Origin: Glutamicibacter sp. MNS18
Lineage (GTDB): Bacteria; Actinomycetota; Actinomycetes; Actinomycetales; Micrococcaceae
Assembly (NCBI RefSeq): GCF_026107515.2
Contig: NZ_JAPCHW010000009.1
Coordinates: 62,001 to 126,000 of the forward strand
Direction: 5' to 3'
Length of the DNA: 64,000 nt
Below the pieces are notes generated by a model. It made no database searches. It saw nothing but the letters and a program-made list of their open reading frames with translations, and had not been told where the DNA came from. Positions 1-7,719 of this stretch are shown in pieces. A program made the translations under genes and the position numbers. Positions within the stretch are counted from its first letter, which is position 1, and each line of letters starts with the position of its first letter.

Positions 1-400
1 CCCGCGATGTCAAGGTGTCAAAAAAGGCCAGCGTGGTGCTGGCGCGAACACACACGTAGTCTTCCACCGGGTCCCTGAACTCGTAACAAATATCAAAACT
101 TGCCGGCTTCACACTGGCGATCCACAAGTCCACATTAACCGGGACATTGCGGTACTCCAAGGGCCGGGAGTACCTGACCCGGTGCTCAACCACGAGGATT
201 TGAACCCCGGCGGGAACCGCGGAAAAGATGTCAACACGCGGTTTGATCCCGGGTGCACCGGTTCCTCCGGGCACACCAAAGCCTGCGATGCGTGCTTCCT
301 CCATGAGCCGGATCAGGTTGACGTTGTTCACATGGCCATAGGCATCCATATCCCCCCACCGCATGGGTACTTCAACGCGCAGACCGGGACGCTCAGTCAT
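1..400 (-). CDS. Acyl-CoA thioesterase, hotdog fold (3' part missing)
   Basis: The gene runs off the left edge, so its C-terminus is missing; about 133 residues are visible. The start is the ATG at 400. The N-terminus reads MTERPGLRVEVPMRWGDMDA followed by YGHVNN, the typical 4-hydroxybenzoyl-CoA thioesterase-like signature: the WxDxDxxGHVNN stretch carries the catalytic Asp, and the central helix follows (VNLIRLMEEARI). Such enzymes hydrolyse acyl-CoA thioesters in the cytosol; the substrate cannot be read from the sequence. It starts 3 bases after the stop of the phosphatase gene at 404, so the two are probably co-transcribed and translationally coupled. Confidence 0.85.
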   Translation of the reverse strand, partial: MTERPGLRVEVPMRWGDMDAYGHVNNVNLIRLMEEARIAGFGVPGGTGAPGIKPRVDIFSAVPAGVQILVVEHRVRYSRPLEYRNVPVNVDLWIASVKPASFDICYEFRDPVEDYVCVRASTTLAFFDTLTSR

Positions 401-403
401 CGC

Positions 404-1480
404 TCACTGTCCTTCCTGCGAGTTCTCTCCCACCACACCCAGCTCTCGGAGCCTGGCGGCAATGCGGGACCCATCGGCCTCGTAGACCCAGTCTGTTTCC
501 GGCGTAGCCAGTTGTAGTTCATCCGAACGTCCCCCGGCCAGCACGGCTTCGGATGGGGTGAGCTGGCGAATCACGATGGCCCGCACATGCTCCGGATACC
601 GGCGGGCGAATTCGGCGTAGATGCTCGGATCATGCTGCCCGTCATCGCCAATGAGGACCCAGGCGATTTCGGGGAATTCCTCGGCCAGCCGACGCAGCTG
701 GTCAACCTTGTGCTGGACCCCACTGCGGAACCAGGAACTGGGTGTCGGGCCCCAGTCGGTCAGCAACAGCGGGCCACGGGGATACAGGTTTCGGGTCAGG
801 AAGCGGGTCAGTGTTTGGGCCACATTCCAGGCACCGGTGGACAGGTAGATGGTCGGGGTATCGCCCCCGGAGGAGACCAGCCGTTCCATCATCACCGCCA
901 TGCCCGGCGTCGGAACCCGGGCATGCTCGGAAAGAACAAAGGAATTCCAGGCAGCCAGCAAGGGGCGGGGCAGCGCGGTGACCACCACGGTATCGTCAAC
1001 GTCGCAGATCACCCCGGTACGTTGGGTGTGGTCGATAACCAGGACCTCGGAAGAGACACTCTCCCCACCGTCGGGGCATAGGTCAATACGCCGCCAACCC
1101 GGTTCCAGGTGCACTGCCAGCTTGACGTCGACGACTCCACCACGATCGGCTTGCACTTCGAAGCGATGGCCGTCCACATGGACGGCGACCTTGCCGAAAG
1201 GCAGGATCGGCGAGGTGAAGTTCTTGAAACCACGGATCCCGTCTTCGATCATCTGCGCCTTGTGGCGACCGTTTTCGAAGGCATCCGGCGTGGCCAGGAC
1301 CGCCCGGGCGAATACGCGAATCCAGCCGCCGTCCGGACTGCTGTATCCGTACCCCAGATACGGCATGATCAGCGGGCTGAGTCCCCGGGCGACAGCCCGG
1401 CGCGCACGGGATTGGTGGAAGTGATCCTCCAACCGCGAGGCAATATGGCGCGCGGTGCCGTCGGTAGCAGCATGAGTCAT
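404..1480 (-). CDS. App1-family phosphatidate phosphatase-like protein (DUF2183)
   Basis: The 358-residue protein has the App1 catalytic domain in its C-terminal half. A HAD-type DxDxT nucleophile motif (CDVDDTVV, about residue 160) is followed by YLSTGAWN and by IGDDGQHDPSIYAEF, the acidic loop typical of this family. Yeast App1 is a Mg2+-dependent phosphatidate phosphatase; bacterial homologues are less studied, so phospholipid phosphatase activity is inferred. The N-terminal 140 residues look like a beta-rich accessory domain. There is no signal peptide. The thioesterase gene follows 3 bases downstream. The start is the ATG at 1480. Confidence 0.8.
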   Translation of the reverse strand: MTHAATDGTARHIASRLEDHFHQSRARRAVARGLSPLIMPYLGYGYSSPDGGWIRVFARAVLATPDAFENGRHKAQMIEDGIRGFKNFTSPILPFGKVAVHVDGHRFEVQADRGGVVDVKLAVHLEPGWRRIDLCPDGGESVSSEVLVIDHTQRTGVICDVDDTVVVTALPRPLLAAWNSFVLSEHARVPTPGMAVMMERLVSSGGDTPTIYLSTGAWNVAQTLTRFLTRNLYPRGPLLLTDWGPTPSSWFRSGVQHKVDQLRRLAEEFPEIAWVLIGDDGQHDPSIYAEFARRYPEHVRAIVIRQLTPSEAVLAGGRSDELQLATPETDWVYEADGSRIAARLRELGVVGENSQEGQ

Positions 1481-1549
1481 GTTTCCAGTCTTTCACGAGC
1501 ACGTGCGTGCGATGGCAAAGGCCAAGATTATGTGTCGAAAGGCTGGACT

Positions 1550-1570
1550 TTTTCTACATTACGTAGAAAA
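1550..1570. promoter_or_regulatory. 21-base inverted repeat upstream of split-barrel gene
   Basis: TTTTCTAC-N5-GTAGAAAA is a perfect inverted repeat with 8-base arms and a 5-base spacer. It ends 8 bases before the ATG of the flavin split-barrel gene at 1579 and lies 70 bases upstream of the divergent phosphatase gene. Its symmetry and place suggest an operator for a dimeric regulator; no regulator gene sits next to it. Confidence 0.5.
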
Positions 1571-1578
1571 CTAAGAAT

Positions 1579-2013
1579 ATGAGATATGAACACGACAACG
1601 ACTCCCCGGTACTTCATCTGACCGATGAGCAGTGTTGGGAACTGCTGACACACAGTGCCCATGGTCGTATCGCCACGGCGGCCGCAGGCATTATCGATAT
1701 TGTCCCGGTGAATTACGCGGTTCACAACGGGCATGTCTTCCTGCGTACCGCACCGGGCAACAAGCTCGCAGCGATGACCGTCAACCATTCGGTGGCCTTT
1801 GAAGCCGACGGGATCCTCTCCGATGAGGCCTGGAGTGTTGTGGTTCACGGTACCGCCACAGTCCTGGAGCATGAGGACGAGATTGCCGAAGCCCGCCAGT
1901 CAGGCGTCACCCCGTGGATCCCGACGTTAAAGGATGCCTGGATCCGGATCAAGGTGGACCGGATCGCCGGTCGCCATTTCCTGCTTGGCGTGCAGCCCGA
2001 GGTTGTCGACTAG
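1579..2013 (+). CDS. Pyridoxamine 5'-phosphate oxidase-family flavin-binding protein
   Basis: The 144-residue protein has the split-barrel FMN-binding fold common in actinobacteria. Recognisable parts are the N-terminal CWELLTHSAHGRIATA strand-helix, the IVPVNYAVHNGHVFLRTAPG strands, GNKLAAM, and SVVVHGTATVL. Members bind FMN, F420 or haem and reduce small molecules or remove quinones; the cofactor cannot be assigned here. No strong Shine-Dalgarno sequence precedes the ATG at 1579, and a 21-base inverted repeat ends 8 bases before it, so transcription may start very close to the start codon. The gene stands alone. Confidence 0.78.
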   Translation: MRYEHDNDSPVLHLTDEQCWELLTHSAHGRIATAAAGIIDIVPVNYAVHNGHVFLRTAPGNKLAAMTVNHSVAFEADGILSDEAWSVVVHGTATVLEHEDEIAEARQSGVTPWIPTLKDAWIRIKVDRIAGRHFLLGVQPEVVD

Positions 2014-2046
2014 GCGCCACCTGGCGGTTTGCCGCGCATGATTGAC

Positions 2047-2084
2047 GGTTCCGCGCCGGGGTGCACCCGCCCGGGCGCGGAACC
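2047..2084. terminator. Bidirectional terminator hairpin
   Basis: A perfect 11-base stem (GGTTCCGCGCC / GGCGCGGAACC) with additional G/C pairing inside the loop lies between two converging genes, the split-barrel gene and the 3-hydroxyacyl-CoA dehydrogenase gene. It has no clear T tract. Confidence 0.6.
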
Positions 2085-2119
2085 GGCAGTGTTCCTCGGG
2101 CTTCGATTCGACTGCCGGG

Positions 2120-2974
2120 TCAGTAGTCGTAGAATCCTGAGCCGGTCTTGCGCCCCAGCCGCCCCTCAGCGACCTTTTGCATGACCAGTTCATGGGGCTT
2201 GTCGGCGTCAGCACCGGTTTCGGCATGGGTCGCCTGCGCGATGAAGTCGATGACGTCCAGGCCCACCAGGTCCATCAGCTCGAACGGCCCCATCGGATGG
2301 CCCAAGGCGGTGCGCGCGGTGGTGTCGATGTCCTTGATACTTGCCACTCCTCCCGAGAGCAACTCCAGCGCCTCGCGTTGGATGGCACCCATCATCCGGT
2401 TGGCGATGAAACCGGGGATCTCGCGTTGCACCAGGACCGGTTCCTTGCCCATGCGCCGGGCCACCTCCATAACGGTGTTCACCGTGGTGTCAGTGGTGTG
2501 TTCGTTGCGTACCACTTCCACGCATTTCATCACCAGCGCGGGATTGAAGAAGTGCATGTTGCATACCTGCCCGGGACGGCCCGTTGCCGCGGCAACCTGG
2601 GATGAGGCCAGCGTGGACGAGTTGGTGGCCAGAACGGCGTGCACCGGTGCGACTTTCCCCAGTTTTCCAAAGATCGAACGCTTGATTTCCAGTTTCTCCA
2701 CGGCCGCTTCAATGACCAGGTCGGCGTGCCTGGCCGAGGCATCCAGATCAGTAGTGGATGCCAAACGTTCCAATGCGGCATCCGCTGTTTGCTGTTCCAT
2801 TTTGCCCTTGGCCACCCGGGTGGCTGCCCACTGTTCAAGATCTTCGTGCGCGGCTGCCAGCGCGGCCTCGGAAATGTCGTTCAGTGTCGTGGTGTAGCCG
2901 GCAAGCGCGGCACTCATGGCGATTTGCCGCCCCATGGTCCCGGCGCCAATGACCAGAATCCGGTTGATGCCCAT
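2120..2974 (-). CDS. 3-hydroxyacyl-CoA (3-hydroxybutyryl-CoA) dehydrogenase
   Basis: The protein of 284 residues begins MGINRILVIGAGTMGRQIA, an NAD-binding Rossmann motif (GxGxMG). The 3HCDH signatures follow: NTSTL-like ATNSSTLASS, HFFNPA, and the C-terminal domain with RREIPGFIANRMM. This start is preceded by a GGGAAAGGGG ribosome site; the open frame extends further upstream without support. Length matches single-domain Hbd/FadB2 enzymes. It would oxidise 3-hydroxybutyryl-CoA to acetoacetyl-CoA. As the last gene after glutaryl-CoA dehydrogenase in the same operon, it probably acts on the hydration product of crotonyl-CoA. No enoyl-CoA hydratase or thiolase is encoded nearby. Confidence 0.9.
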   Translation of the reverse strand: MGINRILVIGAGTMGRQIAMSAALAGYTTTLNDISEAALAAAHEDLEQWAATRVAKGKMEQQTADAALERLASTTDLDASARHADLVIEAAVEKLEIKRSIFGKLGKVAPVHAVLATNSSTLASSQVAAATGRPGQVCNMHFFNPALVMKCVEVVRNEHTTDTTVNTVMEVARRMGKEPVLVQREIPGFIANRMMGAIQREALELLSGGVASIKDIDTTARTALGHPMGPFELMDLVGLDVIDFIAQATHAETGADADKPHELVMQKVAEGRLGRKTGSGFYDY

Positions 2975-2990
2975 TGTGGTTCCCCTTTCC

Positions 2991-4448
2991 CTATCCCCGC
3001 AGGTAGGTTGTGGTGGTATGCGTGTAGAACTCCCGCGCCGCAGCCCCTTGTTCGTTCGGACCGTAACCGGAGGCCTTGGCTCCGCCGAAGGGAACGTGTG
3101 GATCGGCACCAGCGGATTCGGAATTCACATGCAGGATGCCGACATCAAGCTGCTCCTGGGCGCGAATTGCCGTGGCCAGGTCGCGAGTGAATAAGGCCAG
3201 GCTGAGGCCGAATTCGCTGTCCTCGGCCGATGCGAATGCCGCGTCGGTCCCTGCGACCCGCACTACCGTGAGTACCGGGGCGAAGAATTCCTCGCGCCAA
3301 GCCGGGTTGTCCTCCGGCTTGTGGGATGCGGGCAGTTCAAGAATGACCGGGCCCATGTACCCCGGCCCTTCCGGTGCCTTTCCCCGATAGGTTTCGGTGG
3401 CTCCTGCGGCCAGCGCCGCCTGGATTCCCTTGTCGACTAAGATCCGGGATTTCTCATCCACCAGTGGGCCCATATGCACCCGGGGATCCAGCGGGTCGCC
3501 GGTCACCCAGCGGTCCAATCGATCGCGAAGCCTGGCCAGGAAATCCTCGGCAATCGACTGGTCAAGTATCAACCGGGAGGTCGCGGTGCATTTCTGCCCG
3601 GTAGACCGGAATGCGCCATTGAGCACCTGTTCCACCGCCAGTTCCAGGTCCGCGTCAGCCAATACGACCGCGGCGTTCTTTCCGCCCATTTCCGCCTGAA
3701 CCGGAATACCGCGGTTCGCGGCAGTGGCGCAGAGCGAACGGCCTACGGCGGTGGATCCGGTGAAGGAGACCCCTGCCAGTTGGGGATGCCTCATGAGGGC
3801 ATCGCCCAGCCGACCTGGCCCGATAACCAGGTTCAGCACCCCCGCGGGCAGTTCCGCCGCGTCGAATGCCTCCACCAGGCGCTGGGCCAGCAGCGGGACA
3901 AGGCTGGCCGGCTTGAACACCACGGTGTTGCCATAGATCAATGCCGGCGCGATCTTCCATGCGGGAATCGCAATCGGGAAATTGAACGGGGTAATGATTC
4001 CGAGAACCCCCAGTGGTTTGTGTGAAACCAGGATTTGCTCGCCAGGCCGCGGCGAATGGAACACGGTTCCGGCCTGGCGTTCGGATTCCCCGGCATAGTA
4101 GTCCAGGATCTGGGCAGCACGGCTGACCTCGCCGATCCCTTCGGCCAGGGTCTTGCCCTCCTCCCTGGACAGTTCCGCACCAATGTCCCCGCTGCGTTCA
4201 TGCAACCAGCTGGCGGCCCGTTTCAGGTAGCCAGCCCGGGTTGCCATCGGGGTTCGCGCCCAGTCTCCCCGAGCCGCGGCGGCCGCGGCAAAGGCCTGGT
4301 CAACCTGCCCGGCATCGGCGGCGGTTCCGTTGGCCACCGTCTGACCGGGATGGGCCGCGGCGAAGGAGGCGATCGGTGCGCCGTTGCCCGTTTCCCATTG
4401 CCCGGCCAGGTACTGGCGCAACGCGACGGGATTGCAGTGCTGTTTCAT
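2991..4448 (-). CDS. NAD(P)-dependent aldehyde dehydrogenase
   Basis: The 485-residue protein has the full aldehyde dehydrogenase fold. It shows FNFPIAIPAWK, the nucleotide-site FTGSTAVGR, the general base in AEMGGKN, and the catalytic Cys in STGQKCTATSR. The GQKCTATSR form is the one I know from alpha-ketoglutaric semialdehyde and benzaldehyde-type dehydrogenases, so the substrate may be a semialdehyde. Between the hydroxyacyl-CoA dehydrogenase and glutaryl-CoA dehydrogenase genes, glutarate semialdehyde is an attractive but unproven substrate. An AGGAG site 10 bases upstream supports the ATG at 4448; a TTG just before it is less likely. Confidence 0.85.
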   Translation of the reverse strand: MKQHCNPVALRQYLAGQWETGNGAPIASFAAAHPGQTVANGTAADAGQVDQAFAAAAAARGDWARTPMATRAGYLKRAASWLHERSGDIGAELSREEGKTLAEGIGEVSRAAQILDYYAGESERQAGTVFHSPRPGEQILVSHKPLGVLGIITPFNFPIAIPAWKIAPALIYGNTVVFKPASLVPLLAQRLVEAFDAAELPAGVLNLVIGPGRLGDALMRHPQLAGVSFTGSTAVGRSLCATAANRGIPVQAEMGGKNAAVVLADADLELAVEQVLNGAFRSTGQKCTATSRLILDQSIAEDFLARLRDRLDRWVTGDPLDPRVHMGPLVDEKSRILVDKGIQAALAAGATETYRGKAPEGPGYMGPVILELPASHKPEDNPAWREEFFAPVLTVVRVAGTDAAFASAEDSEFGLSLALFTRDLATAIRAQEQLDVGILHVNSESAGADPHVPFGGAKASGYGPNEQGAAAREFYTHTTTTYLRG

Positions 4449-4473
4449 CAACAGTCTTCTCCTCGGTAGGGTT

Positions 4474-5655
4474 TTAGCGGAAGGCCGGGACGCCGGTGAG
4501 CTTGTTGCCCAGGATCAGGGTGTGCACCTCGTCGGTGCCCTCATAGGTGCGCACCGATTCGAGGTTGTTGGCATGGCGCAACGGCGAATAGTCCAAGGTG
4601 ATGCCGTTCCCGCCCAGGATGGTGCGTGCCTCACGACAGATTTCGATCGCCTCGCGGCAGTTGTTCAGCTTGCCCACCGAAATCTGGTGGAGGTCCAGGG
4701 TTCCGGCATCTTTCATCCGGCCGATGTGCAGGGCCAGCAGGTACCCCTTGTTGATTTCCAGGGCCATGTCCACGAGTTTCTGTTGGGTCAACTGGTATCC
4801 GGCCAGCGGCTTGTCGAACTGCATACGCTCCTGCGAATACTTCAGCGCCACCTCGAAGGAGTCCCGGGCAGCACCCATGGAACCCCAGATGATGCCATAG
4901 CGTGCCTCATTCAGGCAGGAGAATGGTCCCTTGAGTCCAACCACGTTGGGCAGCACCGCCTCCGCGGGCAGGCGCACGTCGACCAGTTCGATTTCGCACT
5001 GGATGGACGCGCGCATGGAGAGTTTGGGTTCGATCGGGGTTGCCTGGAAACCCGGGGTGTCGGTGGGCACCACGAATCCACGGATGCCTTGCTCGGTTTG
5101 TGCCCAGATCACCGCCACCTTGGCCACGTTGGCCAAGCCGATCCAGCGTTTGGTTCCGTTGAGGATCCAATCGCTTCCTTCACGACGGGCAAAAGTCTGC
5201 ATGCTGGACGGATCGGACCCGGCCGTGGGCTCGGTCAAGCCGAAGCAGCCGATGGCTTCACCGGCGGCCATTTGCGGCAGCCACTGCAGTTTCTGTTCCT
5301 CGGATCCGTGCTTGTGAATGGCGCTCATGGCCAGGGAGCCCTGCACTGAAACGAAGGTGCGCAAACCCGAGTCCCCTGCTTCCAGTTCGGTCCCGGCCAG
5401 CCCGTATTCCACCGCGGATCGTCCGGCGCAGCCGTAGCCTTCCAGGTGCATGCCCAGCAGGCCCAGTTTTGCCATCTCGGGCACGATCTCCAGGGGGAAT
5501 ACGGCATTTTCGTACCAGCTGGCAATGTTCGGTTTGATGGTCTCGTCCACGAAGGCACGCACCGAGTCGCGCAGGGTGATCTCTTCGGTACTGAGCAGGG
5601 ATTCGAAGTTGATCAGGTCGGCGGGATCCAGGGTCGCGGGCAGGGAGTTGTTCAT
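4474..5655 (-). CDS. gcdH: Glutaryl-CoA dehydrogenase
   Basis: This 393-residue acyl-CoA dehydrogenase carries specific glutaryl-CoA dehydrogenase signatures. They are GLTEPTAGSDPSSM, the substrate-site CLNEARYGIIWG, RMQFDKPLAGYQLTQQKL, the ILGGNGI loop, and NLESVRTYEGTDEVHTLILG, which holds the catalytic Glu. The human enzyme has the same NLEAVNTYEGT arrangement. It oxidises and decarboxylates glutaryl-CoA to crotonyl-CoA with FAD, passing electrons to ETF. An AAGGAGAACC site precedes the ATG. It lies directly downstream of the CoA-transferase, which would supply its substrate. Confidence 0.92.
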   Translation of the reverse strand: MNNSLPATLDPADLINFESLLSTEEITLRDSVRAFVDETIKPNIASWYENAVFPLEIVPEMAKLGLLGMHLEGYGCAGRSAVEYGLAGTELEAGDSGLRTFVSVQGSLAMSAIHKHGSEEQKLQWLPQMAAGEAIGCFGLTEPTAGSDPSSMQTFARREGSDWILNGTKRWIGLANVAKVAVIWAQTEQGIRGFVVPTDTPGFQATPIEPKLSMRASIQCEIELVDVRLPAEAVLPNVVGLKGPFSCLNEARYGIIWGSMGAARDSFEVALKYSQERMQFDKPLAGYQLTQQKLVDMALEINKGYLLALHIGRMKDAGTLDLHQISVGKLNNCREAIEICREARTILGGNGITLDYSPLRHANNLESVRTYEGTDEVHTLILGNKLTGVPAFR

Positions 5656-5696
5656 GGTGGTTCTCCTTGGGAATACGGTGGGTTAGGGTGTCGATT

Positions 5697-6842
5697 TTAG
5701 GTGCGTGAGGTTTTCATCAGGACGTCCTGGTGCTGCCCCTGGCGTGGCGGCACGCTGCGGTATTGGGCGCCGGTACGCGAAAGCCCGATCGGGCTGGCAA
5801 TGTGCGTGGTGGTCTCGCCGGTGAGCTGGTCGGTGATGACTGCCACCGGGTCGAGCCCGAGGTCGGTGGCGAAGTCGAGCGCCTCGGCGATGGAGTTGAC
5901 CTTGCCTGCGGGCACCCCGGCGGCCATCAGAGTTCGTGCCCAGTAGGCAGCTGGCTGCGCGGCGGTGACCGATTCGATCAGTGCCTTCAGCTCGCGCCGG
6001 TGCTCGACCCTGGCGGAATTGGTGAGGAACCTTGGGTCCGTGGCCAGTGCGGGTGCGGACAGTTCCCGGCACAGTGCGGCAAATTGCCGGTCGTTGCCCA
6101 CGGCGATCACCACCACCCCATCTTGCGCCGCAAAGGTCTCGTACGGCGCGATGCTCGGATGGGCGTTGCCCATCCGGGGCGGGCAGTTCCCGGTGGCCAG
6201 GGTGCTGCTGGACTGGTTGGTCAGTCCGGCCAACAGGGAGGTCATCAGGTTGATCGAAAGGCGTTGTCCTTGTCCGCTGGCATCCCGTTCGCGCAGCGCC
6301 AGCAGGATACCGCTGACCGCATTCTGCGCGGCGAGCACGTCAACCAGGGCGACCCCTACCTTGCTTGGTGTCCCTTCGGGTTCCCCGGTGATGCTCATCA
6401 GTCCGCCGACTGCCTGGACCAGCAGGTCGAATCCGGGAAGGGCAGCGCCCCGTTTGTCCCCAAACCCGGAGATCGAGCAGTACACCAGACGCGGGTTGAG
6501 GGCCTGCAGGGACTCGTAGTCGAGGCCGAATTTGTCCAGCACACCGGGACGGAAATTCTCCACCAGCACATCGGCGTCGCGTATCAGCTCGCGCAGGGCC
6601 TGTAGCTGCTCCGGATCGGCGAAGTCGGCCACGATGGCCTGCTTGTTGCGGTTCACCGACCAGTAGTAGGTGCTGATTCCTCCCGCGGTGACCGGTGGTT
6701 TCCAGCTACGGGTCTCGTCTCCTGCAGGGCTCTCCACCTTGATGACCTCGGCGCCGAAATCGGCCAAGGTCATGGTGCATAGCGGTCCGGCAAGGATACG
6801 GGACAAGTCCACGACCCGGATCCCCTCCAGTGGTTGGCTCAT
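5697..6842 (-). CDS. Class III CoA-transferase, probable succinyl-CoA:glutarate CoA-transferase
   Basis: The protein of 381 residues starts MSQPLEGIRVVDLSRILAGP, the classical CaiB/BaiF N-terminus. The conserved Asp nucleophile region is in CSISGFGDKRGAALPGFDLL, and GGLMSITGEPEG follows. Class III enzymes move CoA between carboxylic acids. The next gene is glutaryl-CoA dehydrogenase, an arrangement also seen with mammalian SUGCT-like enzymes in glutarate metabolism, so glutarate is the likely acceptor. The open frame continues 16 codons further upstream, but those codons overlap the putative operator region and have no ribosome site; AGCAGG precedes the chosen ATG. Confidence 0.85.
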   Translation of the reverse strand: MSQPLEGIRVVDLSRILAGPLCTMTLADFGAEVIKVESPAGDETRSWKPPVTAGGISTYYWSVNRNKQAIVADFADPEQLQALRELIRDADVLVENFRPGVLDKFGLDYESLQALNPRLVYCSISGFGDKRGAALPGFDLLVQAVGGLMSITGEPEGTPSKVGVALVDVLAAQNAVSGILLALRERDASGQGQRLSINLMTSLLAGLTNQSSSTLATGNCPPRMGNAHPSIAPYETFAAQDGVVVIAVGNDRQFAALCRELSAPALATDPRFLTNSARVEHRRELKALIESVTAAQPAAYWARTLMAAGVPAGKVNSIAEALDFATDLGLDPVAVITDQLTGETTTHIASPIGLSRTGAQYRSVPPRQGQHQDVLMKTSRT

Positions 6843-6882
6843 CTTCGAACCTGCTTTCACGCTCAAGAACGACTCTGTTACA

Positions 6883-6896
6883 TGTTGCATGCAACA
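6883..6896. promoter_or_regulatory. Palindromic operator, probable GntR site
   Basis: TGTTGCATGCAACA is a perfect 14-base palindrome in the gap between the gntR gene and the CoA-transferase gene, 41 bases upstream of the latter's ATG. A related sequence, GTTGCATGCTAC, occurs at 7657-7668 at the start of gntR. FadR-subfamily GntR proteins bind short palindromes of this kind. Confidence 0.6.
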
Positions 6897-6937
6897 CTAG
6901 TTCAGAAGAGCCTGCCAGGCAAGAGGTGAAACGGGAA

Positions 6938-7672
6938 TCAGCTGAAGGTGTCCCCCAGGACCAGCGCATCCAGGCGCTGAAGGAAACCCTCCGCTTCCAA
7001 CCCCGGAGTCCGCGCGCACACCGCGCGGATCAGCATTTGGGCTGTGCGCATCACGTGGCTGCGCATGGCGATCGCGGCGGCCATGGGGTCCCTGTCGATA
7101 ATGGCCTGCATCAGCTCATTACGGTCCCCGGCCAGCTCCTGGCTGGTCCGGGCCTGGGGAATGGTGATCTGCCCGTGGGCCAGGACCAGGTTACGCAATT
7201 CGCTGATGATCCCGTCAAGCTTGGCGTTACCGGCCAACCCCAGCAGGTAGAGGTGGAACTTCTTGTCGGCTTCCAGCGTGGCTCGCCCATCCCCCGTCTG
7301 CCCGACCTCCAGCAATTCGCGGTGCAGTTCGGCCAACCGCGCGATGTCCTGCTCACTGGCATTCAGTACGCCGCGGGCGGCCGCGGGCGGCTCCACGGCA
7401 AGTCGAACCTGGAAGACCTCAACAATGTCCTCCAGGGAAATCTGGTTTACGCGCACCCCGCGGTTCTTCGCAACCGTGAGAATGCCTTCCTTCTCCAGCA
7501 ACTGCAACGCCTCGCGCACCGGAGTGCGCGACACCCCCAGCTTCTCGGCAATCGCGATCGCCGAGTAGTGCTCGTCCGGCACCATCTCACCAGCCACGAT
7601 GGCGGCACGAATCCTGGTGGTCACCTGTTCGGTCAGCGACATCTTGGGGACGATCGGTTGCATGCTACTCAT
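6938..7672 (-). CDS. GntR-family (FadR subfamily) regulator of the glutarate operon
   Basis: The 244-residue protein has an N-terminal winged helix (LTEQVTTRIRAAIVAGEM, then AEKLGVSRTPVREALQLLEKEG) and an all-helical FCD ligand domain with its metal-binding residues (DKKFHLYLLGLAG, and AMRSHVMRTAQ near the C-terminus). FadR/VanR-type regulators repress catabolic operons and release DNA on binding an organic acid or acyl-CoA. It is the first gene of the catabolic operon. The ATG at 7672 is chosen because a TATGCT box lies 6-7 bases before it, suggesting a leaderless message; ATGs at 7663 and 7642 are possible. Confidence 0.87.
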   Translation of the reverse strand: MSSMQPIVPKMSLTEQVTTRIRAAIVAGEMVPDEHYSAIAIAEKLGVSRTPVREALQLLEKEGILTVAKNRGVRVNQISLEDIVEVFQVRLAVEPPAAARGVLNASEQDIARLAELHRELLEVGQTGDGRATLEADKKFHLYLLGLAGNAKLDGIISELRNLVLAHGQITIPQARTSQELAGDRNELMQAIIDRDPMAAAIAMRSHVMRTAQMLIRAVCARTPGLEAEGFLQRLDALVLGDTFS

Positions 7673-7685
7673 ATGTGAAGCATAT
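7657..7685 (-). promoter_or_regulatory. gntR promoter and autoregulatory sites
   Basis: Two symmetric elements overlap the gntR start. GTTGCATGCTAC (7657-7668) matches the operator at 6883-6896 in its TTGCATGC core. ATATG-N5-CATAT (7671-7685) is an inverted repeat that contains a possible -10 box, TATGCT, on the minus strand. Autorepression is inferred. Confidence 0.4.
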
Positions 7686-7719
7686 CCTGCCCCGACTTCA
7701 CTGCGGATTCGCAACAACC

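Noticed and set aside
4384-5349. A 321-codon plus-strand frame
   Set aside because: It is antisense to gcdH; the sense product has the catalytic Glu and family motifs.
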